In this document: piece after piece, positions 1 to 10,788 of the stretch | Layout: each line of letters opens with the position of its first letter | How positions within the stretch are numbered: position 1 is the stretch's first letter | Assembly: GCA_016946835.1 (NCBI GenBank) | Contig: JACVTC010000025.1 | Span: forward strand, 767,501-800,000 | Length of the DNA stretch: 32,500 bases | Direction: 5' to 3' | DNA from: Neocallimastix lanati (nom. inval.) | Taxonomy: Eukaryota > Neocallimastigomycota > Neocallimastigomycetes > Neocallimastigales > Neocallimastigaceae | Made by a program: the position numbers and the translations under genes | Notes under the pieces: generated by a model | Told to the model about the DNA's origin: nothing | What the model saw: the letters and a program-made list of their open reading frames with translations, nothing else | Databases searched by the model: none

Positions 1-194
1 TATTATATATATATATATGTATATCATTTATCATATTAATTGTCCCATATATTTTATTTCTAATATTCAATAGAATTTATGGAATGTAAGTATAAAATAA
101 AATAAAATAAAATTATTATATATTAACTATATATATATATATATATATATGCTTGTAATAGTTATTAATACATTTCTCTATTAATTAGATTTAG
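1..194 (+). other. 3' part of an intron of the aminopeptidase gene
   Basis: This is AT-only-like sequence with TA runs and no coding signal. It ends in a pyrimidine-containing stretch and a TTTAG acceptor at 190-194, immediately before recognisable M1-peptidase coding sequence. The intron start lies outside the window. Confidence 0.7.
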
Positions 195-2253
195 GAACGA
201 ATGCAGCTGAACCAGAATGGGGAATGGAAAATCATTGGTATTACATGGATTTACTTAAGGCCTTTAAGACTGATTCATCTCATTATACTCATCCAATTTA
301 TGCTGAAGTTAAAGACCCAGAGGAAATTTCTGTAAATATATACATTTATTAAATATAAATATATAAATTATTTTTTATATCTATAAAATTAATATTTGAC
401 ATTAATTAATGATTATTAATTATTAATTATTAATTATTACTAATTATTATTATTATTACTTTATATAATTATAATATATAATTTTATTTCCATAATATAT
501 ATATATATATAATTTTCAATAATATTAATACTGGAAATGATAAAAGGCTTTATTTGATGATATATCTTATTCTAAAGGTTCTTCCGTTATTAGAATGATC
601 GAATCATGGTTAAACAATATCAATTCTAATCACTTTAGACGTGGTGCTAATACTTATTCAAGTAATTATTTCTTCAACAGAATTCATGAATATTTAGATT
701 TATATAAATATAGTAATGCCGAAACAAAACAATTATGGGATGCTTTAGAATCCTATGATAAGGATGGAAACCCATTAATGAATGTTTCAGAAACGATGGG
801 TACCTTCATTAATCAAGGTGGTTACCCAATTGTTATGATGAAGGGAAATAAGGAAGAAAATAAGGTTTCTTTATCTCAAGAACGTTACTTTTACAATCAT
901 ATAGAATTAATGAATAGTGATCAACCGGCCGATAATAGCACTTGGATTATTCCATACTCCTATTTGGTCTACTGTAATATTACTGGAAAGCCAGAAATTA
1001 AGGAAAATAAGTCTATTACTTTGAAGGAAGAGACATCTATTCCTTTACCAATAATTTTGAGAAAGAGAGATGGTGAAGGTGAAGATATTGCTGATGTCAA
1101 ATTATTTGTAAAGGGTAATCCTGATCAAACTGGTTTCTATAAAGTTCAATACGATGATGAATCCATTCAAATTGCTTGTGAATGGTTAAAATCTGATTTA
1201 TATTTCATGTCTGCTATCGACAGAGCTGGTTTCCTTTATGATATTGCCTCTCAATTATTCAATGGTCGTACTGAAAATCCAGAAGTTATTCTTGATTGTT
1301 TCAACTTTTTAAAGAATGAAAAAAGTAACGTTGTATGGCAAAGTGCTATCGATATCTTAAAACAATTAATAAAGAACTATGATGTTGATGCTTCCTATGA
1401 TAATGTTAAAAAGTATATTATTTCCTTAATTAAAAATATTTCTAATGATATTGGATGGGAAGAAAAAGAAAATAATGAAAGTAAAGAAAATAATTATGAG
1501 AATATATTTAGAGAACAATATCGTAAGAGAAAGAGAGATGGTAATGCCACCAAAGAAGATAATACCATTCATAATCGCTCTCAATTACGTGCTTCCATTT
1601 TAGGTTTAGCTAGTGTTGTTGGTGAAGAAACAATTAAATCAGAAGCTTTATCCTATTTCGAACAAATTAAGGATGGTAATTTCACTAAAAACTTTGATGA
1701 AGATGTTTTGAAAGTTATTTATTCAGCTGGCGTTCGTTACGGTAATGAAAATGACTTCAACTTCATTTTTGAAGAATATAAGAAGGAAACGTCTGTTCAA
1801 CGTAAGAATATGTTAATGGATTCTCTTGCTTCCGTTTCTACTCCATCTCTTCAAGAGAAACTATTTGAACTTTCTATTTCAGATGAAATCAGAGAACAAG
1901 ATACCAACTTTTTATTAATGAGATTAATAAGAAATGTAGGATCTAGTGCAGCTCGTCAATGTTGGATCTTTGTTAAGGAGCATTGGGATTCTTACTTTAT
2001 TGATCGTTTCCCAACAGGTACTGCTGGTTTCTCCAGACTTTTAGGTACCATTGCGGAATATCTTAATAGTGATGAACTTTTTGATGATATTGTAAAATGG
2101 ATTGATGGAGTTGATAACGGTAAGAGAGTAGTTCCTTCAACTTCAAAAGCTCTCGTTAAACGTGGTGTTGAATTTGGTAGAGCCAATAATTGTTGGACTA
2201 AACATGAAAAATATGGTGAAGTTGTATCTAAATGGTTAAATGAACACTTTTAA
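195..2253 (+). CDS. M1-family zinc aminopeptidase (puromycin-sensitive type), C-terminal part
   Basis: This is the 3' end of a gene in two visible exons, 195-331 and 547-2253, separated by a 215-bp GT-AG intron (GTAAAT...AAAAG). The first exon is entered in phase 1. It encodes the segment after the zinc site: the EWGMENHW region, then HPIYAEVKDPEEIS. The second exon continues with ALFDDISYSKGSSVIRMIE, the hallmark M1 motif with the transition-state-type tyrosine region. A linker and an ERAP1_C-like helical domain follow, with FVKGNPDQTGFYKVQYD and DRAGFLYDIASQL. The HExxH...E zinc ligands and the GxMEN motif must lie upstream of the window, so catalytic competence cannot be judged. The family trims N-terminal residues from peptides. 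No frameshift is visible up to the TAA at 2251. AATAAA-like strings follow at once. Confidence 0.92.
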
Positions 2254-2410
2254 AAAAAAATAAAAATAAAAATAAAAATAAAATAAAATAAAATAAAAAT
2301 TAAATAAATAATAATAAAACTTAAATAAAAAAGTAAATAAAAAAAAATAATAAAAAATAATTAAAAGTAAATAAATAAATAGTTATAACATAATAATTAG
2401 AAAAGAATTC

Positions 2411-2448
<38 letters not shown>

Positions 2449-3085
2449 GTTAAATAAAATGCCTATAAAAGTTTTAATAAAATTAGTAAAAAAAATAAAA
2501 AATTAAGATAAGAAATTATTAAAAATAAAAAATAAAAAATAAAAAATAAACTAAAAAACAAAAAAATAAAGATAAAGATAAACATAAACATAAACATAAA
2601 CATAAAATAAAACAATATAAAAAAAAAATGAAATACTTTTTATAAAAATATTTATATATATTTTAATGGAAGTGTTACATATCAGAAAATGTGGCGTTTT
2701 AAGATTTTAATTAATATGTAAGTTTTTTTTTTTTTTTTTTATTTTTATTTTTATTTTTTTTATATTATTCATTATATATACATATTTCAATGGGATAGAG
2801 ATATGGCAAGAAAAATCAATCAAGGCTTATAAGAAAAATAAATTTGAGAAAACTAGAGAGACTACCAAAAGTTCAACTTTTAAGTATCCTGAATATTACG
2901 TTGATTTCTGATGGGTACTTTTTTCTAGATATGAATATAAATAATATAATTATTATTTTTATTGGTTAAATTTAATAATTCAGTCTTCTTTATTACAAAG
3001 TTTAAATAAAAAAATATTTAAAAATATTTTATTTTTTAATGATTAACTAAACCTGATTATTATTTATTTATTTATTTATGGGAGA
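2254..3085. other. Intergenic AT-rich spacer
   Basis: The stretch holds A-rich 3'-flank sequence with many AATAAA/AAATAA strings, poly-A tracts near 2414-2440, CATAAA repeats near 2583-2610 and a poly-T tract near 2723-2740. A short open run near 2800-2910 has no convincing start or family. No supported gene was found. Confidence 0.6.
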
Positions 3086-3104
3086 GGTCCAAAACGCCAA
3101 TTTT
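3086..3104 (+). repeat. Left copy of 19-bp inverted pair (possible MULE terminus)
   Basis: GGTCCAAAACGCCAATTTT is exactly the reverse complement of 21030-21048. It stands out as GC-containing sequence in an almost pure A/T setting. Confidence 0.5.
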
Positions 3105-3309
3105 CACGTGATATATCAAATTTTGAGGCTTTTAAAATTAATAGTTATATGATACTATTTTGTTGTATTATTAATTTGTAATTTTTTTCTTAAAATTTAT
3201 TAAGTGAATAATTAAATAAATTATAATGGTTAGATAAAAATAAATATTTTTTTACAAAAAAAAAAAAATAAAATAAAATATTCAAACAATTAAAAGGTTT
3301 ATTTTTGTA

Positions 3310-3548
3310 AAAAAAAAAAAAAAAAAAATATTAATAAAATACTTTAACAATTATATAGATTTATTTATTTAAAAAAAAAATATTAATAAAATACTTTAAC
3401 AATTATATAGATTTATTTATTTAAAAAAAAATATTAATAAAATACTTTAACAATTATATAGATTTATTTATTTAAAAAAAAATATTAATAAAATACTTTA
3501 ACAATTATATAGATTTATTTATTTAAAAAAAAATATTAATAAAATATT
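3310..3548. repeat. 51-52 bp tandem repeat, about four copies
   Basis: The block TACTTTAACAATTATATAG starts near 3340, 3392, 3443 and 3494, giving periods of 52, 51 and 51. The copies differ mainly in the length of the A run. A degenerate copy precedes the array and another follows it. It lies between the candidate left MULE end and the transposase 3' end. Confidence 0.85.
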
Positions 3549-3766
3549 TAAACAATTATTAATAAAATTAATTATTATAATAAAATTATAGAATATTTAT
3601 TTAAACTACATAAATTTTATCAAGTATATAAACATTTTAACTTTTTAATAATTATAAAATTTTAATTAATAAATTTAATTATAAGTTTTTGTATGAAAGA
3701 ATTTTAATGATTTTTTCTTTTGAAAATTCCTCTGTCATTTCATAATTATTTATTATAAAATATTAT

Positions 3767-3895
3767 TTATAAAATATTATTTAATTTAATTAAACATACA
3801 AACCACAATTTAGTAAGATCACTTCTATCATATTTAATATCAATTAACTTGGCTTCTTTATTTTTGTATTTTTCAATTAAGATATTAATTTCATC

Positions 3896-3934
<39 letters not shown>

Positions 3935-4802
3935 TCTCCAAATTCCTTTTATTTTCATTTGGTAATCATAATATGATAAATGTTCCTGTTCTTTTAATTT
4001 ATTTATTAATTCATAAAAATTTGGTTTCATTGGAAATAGTTTATTTAAAGAATTATTGAGTGATTCTGAAGCATTATTGGTTATATGTTCAATATTATTA
4101 TAATAATTCCAACTTTTCATATCGTAACCAAATAAATATGTTTTATAAAAATATTCTAAAAATTTTAAAATTGACAAGAATTTTTTTCAATGGATTTAGT
4201 TTTAATTAATGAAAAAATAGCCATTATGTATTCAGGGTTGATAAATGGTAAGTTTGAAATTCCTTTGTAATAATTAAATATTTTTTCATCATCGTTCACT
4301 TTATTACGGCACAATTCATTTTTTTTAATTTCTAATAAATTTTTATAATGCCAAATACAGTATTTAATATTTATATTAGGAAATATTTTTTTAACTGCTT
4401 TGGATATGCCTTTTTCAAAATCGCAATGTACATTTTTTGGTTCAGTTATAATATTATTATTAGAATTTTGTTTTAATTTATTGAATAATATTTTACATGT
4501 TTTTTGCTTTTTATTTCTTAATATTGCATAAGAAGTAGTATAAAAACTATTCAATTCTTTAACGTAAGTTCTAGTAATAAACACTTGTTGACTAAATTTA
4601 GGTGCGATATAAAAAGTACCATCCACAAATATATCATTATTATATTTCTTAAATAATTTTGCTTGAAAAGGGGATTGAAAAATTACTAAACCAGAATTTT
4701 TGAATATCATAAAATCTTCATTTCGTTCAGTTTTATAATATTCAGATTCATTAGGAATTTCATTAAAAGTTGTTACATTGGATGGTAGTTTTTTATTAAT
4801 AC
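3767..4802 (-). pseudogene. MULE transposase, catalytic C-terminal part (broken)
   Basis: Read on the - strand from the element A junction at 4802, the frame is open through 4165. It carries the MULE core: FVDGTFYIAPK with the first Asp, then HCDFEKGISKAVKKIFP with the second Asp, then KYCIWHYKN. A one-base shift in an A run near 4185 moves the frame. The continuation, 4177-3767, has HITNNASESLNNSLNKLF, the conserved TNN...E...N segment that normally follows the core, and then a poly-Lys tract from an expanded A/T run at 3899-3932. The protein's N-terminal FLYWCH zinc-binding part is found at 19096-19485. The copy is dead through the frame shift, the 14-kb insertion and the homopolymer expansion. 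The A-run shift alone could be a sequencing error. Confidence 0.85.
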
Positions 4803-4807
4803 TTCTT

Positions 4808-5429
4808 TGTAAAGATTTAATAAATCTTTAATACATTAAATAGCTTAATTTTTCGTACAATTAATTTATTTAATATATATGAATTATTTTTTTAATATAA
4901 AATTTATTGAAATAAAATTTAATTATTTTTTTAAATTGAAAATATTTTTAATTAGTTTAGTTAATTTAGTTTAGTTTTAAATAGTTAAATATTAATTTAG
5001 GAATAATCTTAAATAGTTAATATTTATAAAAATAGTTTTTCAATATTAAATATATAATTAAAATTATTATAAGTATTAAAATAATAAATAAAATAAAGAG
5101 TTTAAAAAATTAATTTTAGTTTTAGTAAATTAATAAATAATAAAAATTATTAATTAAAAAATCTTTTGTTTATAAATAAATAGTTTTATATATATTATTA
5201 AATAACATCATATATTAATATTGTAATAAGAAAAAATATAAATACATGTAATTTTTCTTAATTAAATCGATGTATTAATTATTAACTATTTTACAGTTAA
5301 TAACATAAAAGAAGTTTATAATTAATAAAAGAATTTATTAATAAAAGAAATTACTTTAATTTTATTTGTTTAAATTGTAGTGTTTTTTTTATTGTTATAA
5401 TCTGTTTTTTTATTGACGGATTCATTACA
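4808..5429 (+). repeat. 5' LTR of element A
   Basis: It starts TGTA followed by an 8-bp inverted repeat, AAAGATTT...AAATCTTT, and ends TTACA. It holds a TATA box at 5237-5244. It is 622 bp long against 624 bp for the 3' copy. Confidence 0.95.
5237..5304 (+). promoter_or_regulatory. TATA box, predicted RNA start/self-primer and hairpin in 5' LTR-A
   Basis: TATAAATA at 5237-5244 lies 35 bases before GTATTAATTAT (5272-5282), the predicted RNA 5' end that should pair with the primer site at 5430-5440. A hairpin follows, with arms 5278-5286 and 5296-5304 and a 9-base loop. This LTR copy has one substitution (A at 5278) compared with the 3' LTR. It breaks one base pair of both the primer duplex and the hairpin. 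Confidence 0.6.
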
Positions 5430-5440
5430 ATAACTAATAC
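5430..5440 (+). other. Primer-binding site of element A (self-primer type)
   Basis: ATAACTAATAC starts directly after the LTR. It lacks the TGG expected of a site that pairs with a tRNA 3' CCA end. It is an exact 11/11 complement of GTATTAGTTAT at 18932-18942 in the 3' LTR, and 10/11 of the 5' LTR copy. Self-priming by the element RNA's own 5' end is established for Tf1 of fission yeast; its use here is inferred. Confidence 0.7.
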
Positions 5441-5963
5441 CATTAAGATTTAAACAAAAAACACGTTATAACAAGTAAAAAACTACTATTGCGTTTGGAT
5501 TCTTCTACTGTGTTTGGTTTCTACTGTGTTTGGTTTCTACTGTTTTTGGTTTCTACTGTGTTTGGTTTCTACTGTGTTTGATCCATACCGTGTTTATCGT
5601 TACTGTGTTGTCTTTTGCGCTTTATCTTCAAGGTGTTTTATTTCTACTGTGGCTCTTTAATAACATATTAGTTAATATTATTATATTATATTATATTTGT
5701 TTCGTTTACTCGTCGCACACCATTACAATTGGATATCGTGCTGACGACTTTATGAATAATAATATAATATTAATATAATAATAATTAATTACTAGAACGA
5801 AAATAATTTAGAATAAATAAAATAAATTATATAAGTAAATACCTTAATAAATAAGCAGGTCAGAAAATAAATAAAATATTAGTTGAAATCTAAGTATACA
5901 AATAAATTAATCAAGTTGGAAGAATTGGATCTTATATTTCAAAATTTAAATCTTGAGGATCAA
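5441..5963 (+). other. Leader of element A
   Basis: This is untranslated sequence between the primer site and the first gag ATG. It holds the 16-bp repeat at 5503-5582. A segment near 5704-5750 (TTTACTCG...CACACCATT...GACGACTTTAT) is recognisably shared with element B near 11868-11915. The gag frame is open without an ATG from 5883, and codons there already resemble element B. Confidence 0.7.
5503..5582 (+). repeat. 16-bp minisatellite, five copies, in the element A leader
   Basis: The unit TTCTACTGTGTTTGGT is repeated five times, with one substitution in the third copy and one at the end of the last. The period is not a multiple of three and no convincing ORF uses it, so it is probably not coding. 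Confidence 0.9.
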
Positions 5964-7799
5964 ATGGAACAACAACTTAATCCAGCTCCTCAACTGAAGA
6001 TCATCAACGACCCTCCCTTATTCTCGGGAGCTACGAAAGACCTCGATGGATTTTTGACAAGGATAGAGTTAGCTATCGAGGCAAATCCACGAAGGTTCCC
6101 CGATGATAGAAGGAAGGTCATGTTCGTTATCTCATATTTTACTGGAAGAGCACTTAACTGGGCTTCTTGCTTACGGAGGAATAATAACGAAGTTCTTAGA
6201 AACTATGAGAACTTCATTAATGAACTAAGAAGAAACTTTGGCGACCCTGACGTTGATGCTGCTGTCGCTAATGGGAAACTTAACAATATTCGTCAGTTCA
6301 AGTATGGCCACGTTATGGAATACATCACTGCATTCCAGAAGATAAGCCAATACTCGAACTTTAATGAGTCCGCAAAAATCTTTATGTATATTAAAGGACT
6401 CCATCCCAAGATGAGAGAACGTTTAGCTCTCGTAAATCCAAATCCCAACAACTTAGAGCAGCTATTTAGGGAATCTGTGAATATAGAAAGCCTTACCAAG
6501 AGAAACGACATCCAAGAATATTACTTAACTCATCAAGACCGTAGAAATTATAATCAAGACGATCCAATGGATGTGGATCTTTATCGCATTAAAAAAGGTC
6601 AAAAAGTCACAAGATATTTCCCATCACACAACAAGAACTACATTGAAAACAAATCAAATATTGAAGAAAGAAGAAAGAAGAGACTATGTTTTAAATGTGG
6701 TGAATCTGGACACATGCAATTTAATTGTCCAAATAGAATAAAACCAAAAAACTTCAAAATGATTAATAAAGTTCCAAATGAAGATCCCTCTTCTTCTGCC
6801 ACTTCTATATCTACCTCTTCTTCTGTTAGGAGAATTAAGAAAGTTGAAAAGTATGATAATATCTACAAAGTTTTGGATATTGTTGAAAATGGGAATATAA
6901 ATTTTAAAGGAAAGACTAACATACTTGATTTTAATATTAAAACAAATGAATCCGATGAGGTTAAAGCAAAGGTTCTCATTGATTCCGGCTCTGATATTAA
7001 CTGTATACATCCAGAATTTGCTAGAGTGAACAACATTAAACTTATGAATATTGATAATTCCTTTAAAGTTGCTGGTTTGGGTTATGGTTTATCTACTGTG
7101 AAGAAAATCACCGAGAAATGTATTCTTCGTTTTAAGAATCATTATGAAATAATTCAATTACACTCTCTTCGTATCCCTGATGTAGATATCATTTTAGGAC
7201 TCCCATGGATTGAAAAACATTGCCCTATTAACTACCATGATTCAAAGAAAATCTCTTTCAGTTCAGGATACTGTGCTCGACACTGTAATGTAGGAAAAAG
7301 AAATAGAAAAAATAAAAATAAAAAGAAGTTAAACAAAATTTCTTCTAAAGGAAAGGAACCATATGAAGAACTTTCCTTAACAAAGGAAAAAATTAATCCT
7401 AAGCGTAAGTATTCCTTTGAATCTGACTCCGATATGAATTCTGATGAAGAAATTACGATTAGAGGTCGTCGTACTCGTATTAAAACTTGTAGTGAAAATG
7501 AAGAACTTAATGGTTTAAAAAATTTTTGTATAATTAATTATGATAGTGATGTAAATGATAGTTTTATGTTTGATAATGATGATGAAATTTATGAATTTAG
7601 TGATAGTAATAATATTAATTTGGATGAATTAAATAAAATTTGTAAAATTGATGTTTTATGTAATAATGTAACAAAAAATTGTAATCATAATGATAATTTA
7701 AATAAAGATGAAAGTAAAAAGTATATTTCTAAAAAGTGTTCTGTAAAAAATTTGTGTTGTATCTGTAATTGTTTAAAAATTAGTAATTTTCGAAAATAA
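5964..7799 (+). CDS. gag: Element A Gag and aspartic protease
   Basis: The start is taken at the first in-frame ATG (5964), giving 611 residues. Residues 1-210 are a retrotransposon Gag capsid-like helical region (FPDDRRKVMFVISYFTGRALNWA). A CCHC zinc knuckle, CFKCGESGHMQFNC, begins near residue 242. A retropepsin-like protease follows, with LIDSGSDINCIHP (catalytic Asp near residue 340) and the downstream DIILGLPW motif. The C-terminal third is charged and low in complexity. The frame stops at 7797, and Pol continues in the next frame (+1) without a gap. In element B the same region is one continuous frame, so the stop probably reflects a small indel near 7785-7800. Programmed +1 slippage at TTT-CGA-AAA-TAA cannot be ruled out. 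Confidence 0.9.
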   Translation: MEQQLNPAPQLKIINDPPLFSGATKDLDGFLTRIELAIEANPRRFPDDRRKVMFVISYFTGRALNWASCLRRNNNEVLRNYENFINELRRNFGDPDVDAAVANGKLNNIRQFKYGHVMEYITAFQKISQYSNFNESAKIFMYIKGLHPKMRERLALVNPNPNNLEQLFRESVNIESLTKRNDIQEYYLTHQDRRNYNQDDPMDVDLYRIKKGQKVTRYFPSHNKNYIENKSNIEERRKKRLCFKCGESGHMQFNCPNRIKPKNFKMINKVPNEDPSSSATSISTSSSVRRIKKVEKYDNIYKVLDIVENGNINFKGKTNILDFNIKTNESDEVKAKVLIDSGSDINCIHPEFARVNNIKLMNIDNSFKVAGLGYGLSTVKKITEKCILRFKNHYEIIQLHSLRIPDVDIILGLPWIEKHCPINYHDSKKISFSSGYCARHCNVGKRNRKNKNKKKLNKISSKGKEPYEELSLTKEKINPKRKYSFESDSDMNSDEEITIRGRRTRIKTCSENEELNGLKNFCIINYDSDVNDSFMFDNDDEIYEFSDSNNINLDELNKICKIDVLCNNVTKNCNHNDNLNKDESKKYISKKCSVKNLCCICNCLKISNFRK

Positions 7800-7800
7800 A

Positions 7801-10788
7801 TTAAATCAAAAAATTATAGGAATACCTTCTATTTATAAAAATTATACAGAAGTATTCAATGAAAGAAATTGCGACATACTCCCTCCACATCGTGAGTATG
7901 ATTGTGAAATAAGATTAAAGGATAATTCAAATTTATTTTATGGTCCTATTTATCCTTTAACAGAAGTAGAAAGGGACGAATTGAAGAAGTATATCAAAGA
8001 AAATTTAGAAAAAGGTTTCATTAGGAAATCGACATCTCCTGCTGGAGCACCTATATTGTTTGTTAAAAAGAAGGATGGTTCATTGAGATTATGTGTTGAC
8101 TATAGAAAGTTAAATGAGATGACCATCCGTAATTCCTATCCTCTTCCTTTAATTAGTGAATTACTAGATAGAGTTAAAGGTGCAAAATTCTTTACTAAGT
8201 TGGATTTAAAATCTGCTTATAACTTAGTAAGAATAAAAGAAGGTGATGAGTATAAGACAGCATTTCGTACTCGTTATGGACATTTTGAATATTTGGTTAT
8301 GCCTTTTGGGTTAAAAAATGCCCCTGCAACCTTTCAGCATTTTATAAATGATGTTCTTAGTGACTACTTAGATGATTTTGTTATTTCGTATATTGATGAT
8401 ATTTTAATTTATTCAAAAAGTTTAGAAGAACATCATATTCATGTCAAGAAAGTTTTAAAGAAACTATTAGAAAATAATTTATATGTCAAACTCGAAAAAT
8501 GTGAGTTTGATGTCTCTGAAACTGCTTTTCTTGGTTATATTTTATCGAAAGATGGTTTAAAGGTTGATCCCAATAAAATTAAAGCCATTCTTGATTGGCC
8601 TGTTCCAACCACAGTTAAGGAAGTTCAATCTTTTATTGGTTTATGCAATTATTATAGGATTTTTATTAAAGATTTTGCTAAAATCGCCCGTTCTTTGCAT
8701 AAACTTACAAGAAAAAATGTATCCTTTAACTGGGGTCCTGATCAACAGAAGGCATTTGATAAATTAAAAGAGTTGTTCACATCTGCTCCTATTTTGAGAA
8801 ACCCTGATAGTAATAAGCCTTTTGTTGTTGAAACTGATGCTTCTAATTTTGCTGTTGGTGCGATTCTTTTTCAGGAATACGATGGTCAAGTACACCCAAT
8901 AGCTTATATCTCATCTAGCTTAACCAAATCAGAAAAGAATTATCCAATCTACGATAAAGAACTTCTAGCAATTAAAGTTGCTCTTGAGGAATGGCGTCAC
9001 TATTTAGAAGGTGCTCGTCATCCTTTTACAATTTATACCGATCATAAAAATTTGACTTTTCCTAGAAAGCCTGAAATGCTCTCGCAACGTCAAATCCATT
9101 GGTATGAATTTCTCTCTCGTTTCGATTTTAATTTAGTTTATCGTGCTGGTAAGAAGTCTGGAAAACCTGATATCTTATCTAGAAGAAGTGATCATCTTTT
9201 TAATTACCCTCAGACTGTTTCTTGTTATGTTATTAACTGTAATGCTTCTGATGATTGCTTATGTAATTCAATTTTAAATTCACTTAAAGATGATGAATTG
9301 TATAACAAAATTAAAACTTTTCTTTCTAGTAATAATAAAGATACTGCTCCTATTAGAAATATTGATAAATGTGTAATTGATGATGAAGGATTTCTTCTCT
9401 ATGATGATTTAATCTATGTTCCGGAAAATATTCGTACAAGGATTCTAGAAATGCACCATGATTCGGTAACAGCTGGTCACTTTGGTGTAAATAAAACTTC
9501 GGATTTAATTTACAGAAACTTTTGGTGGCCAAAGTTACGACATGATGTTAAGAAATTTATTAAGTCTTGTGAAACTTGTTGTCGTGCTAAAGTTCCAAGG
9601 CATAAGCCGTATGGTTTGTTATCCCCATTATCCACACCAAATAGAGCTTGGGCTGATATTTCAATGGATTTCATTGTTGAATTGCCAAAATCCAAAGATA
9701 TGACTACTATTATGGTGGTTGTTGATCGTTTAACAAAGATGGCACATTTTATCCCCCTTCGTTGTCTTCCTACTACTTCAATTGCCGCTGATGCTTTTAT
9801 TAATTCAATTTTTAAATTGCATGGTTTCCCTGATTCCATTATTTCTGATAGAGGTACCAAATTCACCTCTGAATTTTGGAATAGATTATGTGACTTACTT
9901 TGTATTAAGCATTCGTTTTCAATTTCAAACCATCCGCAGACTGATGGTCAAACAGAGAGGGTGAACGCGATATTGGAACAATATCTTCGTTGTTATATAA
10001 ATGAACGACAAACAAATTGGGTTGATTTATTACCTTTTGCTGAATTCGCTTATAACAATACTTTACAACAATCAATCAATCAATCCCCATTTTTTGCTAA
10101 CTATGGATTCAATCCTAGATTTAGTCTAGAAATTCCATCTAATGAAAGACCTCATAGAGCTGATCAAAGAGTTAAAGTTATTAACGAAAATATTAAATTT
10201 CTGAAAGAAAACTTAGATAAAGCTAAAGAAACTTACAAAAAATATGCGGATCAAAGAAGATTATCCTCACCTGATTTCCAAGTTGGTAACAAAGTTTGGT
10301 TACTTAAAGGAAGTACTACTAAAAATGTTAAGAAAAAACTTGCTAATCAAATGCTTGGTCCTTTTGAAATTGTTGAGAAAATTAGTTCACTTGCTTATAA
10401 ACTTAAACTCCAAAGTAATATGCGTTGTCATCCTGTTTTTCACGTATCATTACTTGAACCTTATTATAAAAATGAATTCGAAAACAGAAATAAAAGAAAA
10501 AGAAAGAATATTAATTTGACCACTGACACTTTTGATAAAGTTCCAGAAAAGATTGTTAATATGAAAAAATATAGAGGAAAGAATCGTTTTCTTGTATCTT
10601 GGAAAGGACTTGATTCTGATGAGGATACTTGGATTGATGAAGATCAAATTTATGACAAACAATTGATTCAGGAATATTATCGTCGAACCAAAAAGAATAG
10701 GACAAACATAGAAGAAAATACTTTGAGTGATAATGAAATCTATGTTAGACATAGATATCAACCATTTGTAATTGATCTACCAATGTAA
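7801..10788 (+). CDS. pol: Element A Pol: reverse transcriptase, RNase H, integrase, chromodomain-like tail
   Basis: This frame is open from directly after the Gag stop; there is no ATG start, because it is part of a Gag-Pol polyprotein. Order: short linker ([11 protein letters not shown]); RT with [26 protein letters not shown] and the catalytic YIDD at 8389-8400; RNase H with ETDASNFAVGA and YTDHKNL; integrase with the zinc-binding H...H (about 9450-9485) and CETCC (9567), and a D,D-E core (SMDFIVELPK, IISDRGTKF, QTERVNAILE). It ends with a GPF-type module (LGPFEIVEK...HPVFHVSLLEPY) and a chromodomain-like segment (NRFLVSWKG...DTWIDEDQI, about 10560-10680). Insertion of element B replaces the last residues with ATG-TAA from LTR-B. 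The true tail is at 18416-18456. Confidence 0.93.
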   Translation, partial: LNQKIIGIPSIYKNYTEVFNERNCDILPPHREYDCEIRLKDNSNLFYGPIYPLTEVERDELKKYIKENLEKGFIRKSTSPAGAPILFVKKKDGSLRLCVDYRKLNEMTIRNSYPLPLISELLDRVKGAKFFTKLDLKSAYNLVRIKEGDEYKTAFRTRYGHFEYLVMPFGLKNAPATFQHFINDVLSDYLDDFVISYIDDILIYSKSLEEHHIHVKKVLKKLLENNLYVKLEKCEFDVSETAFLGYILSKDGLKVDPNKIKAILDWPVPTTVKEVQSFIGLCNYYRIFIKDFAKIARSLHKLTRKNVSFNWGPDQQKAFDKLKELFTSAPILRNPDSNKPFVVETDASNFAVGAILFQEYDGQVHPIAYISSSLTKSEKNYPIYDKELLAIKVALEEWRHYLEGARHPFTIYTDHKNLTFPRKPEMLSQRQIHWYEFLSRFDFNLVYRAGKKSGKPDILSRRSDHLFNYPQTVSCYVINCNASDDCLCNSILNSLKDDELYNKIKTFLSSNNKDTAPIRNIDKCVIDDEGFLLYDDLIYVPENIRTRILEMHHDSVTAGHFGVNKTSDLIYRNFWWPKLRHDVKKFIKSCETCCRAKVPRHKPYGLLSPLSTPNRAWADISMDFIVELPKSKDMTTIMVVVDRLTKMAHFIPLRCLPTTSIAADAFINSIFKLHGFPDSIISDRGTKFTSEFWNRLCDLLCIKHSFSISNHPQTDGQTERVNAILEQYLRCYINERQTNWVDLLPFAEFAYNNTLQQSINQSPFFANYGFNPRFSLEIPSNERPHRADQRVKVINENIKFLKENLDKAKETYKKYADQRRLSSPDFQVGNKVWLLKGSTTKNVKKKLANQMLGPFEIVEKISSLAYKLKLQSNMRCHPVFHVSLLEPYYKNEFENRNKRKRKNINLTTDTFDKVPEKIVNMKKYRGKNRFLVSWKGLDSDEDTWIDEDQIYDKQLIQEYYRRTKKNRTNIEENTLSDNEIYVRHRYQPFVIDLPM

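Noticed and set aside
2689-2937. A small two-exon gene (ATG-TGG-CGT..., GTAAGT intron, then an open run to about 2910)
   Set aside because: The phase needed at the only nearby AG acceptors does not lead into the most protein-like frame, no family is recognised, and the ATG falls inside the recurring GTGGCGTT motif.
5530-5778. An 82-codon ORF across the element A leader
   Set aside because: It runs through a 16-bp repeat that shifts frame every unit, has no family resemblance and has no counterpart in element B.
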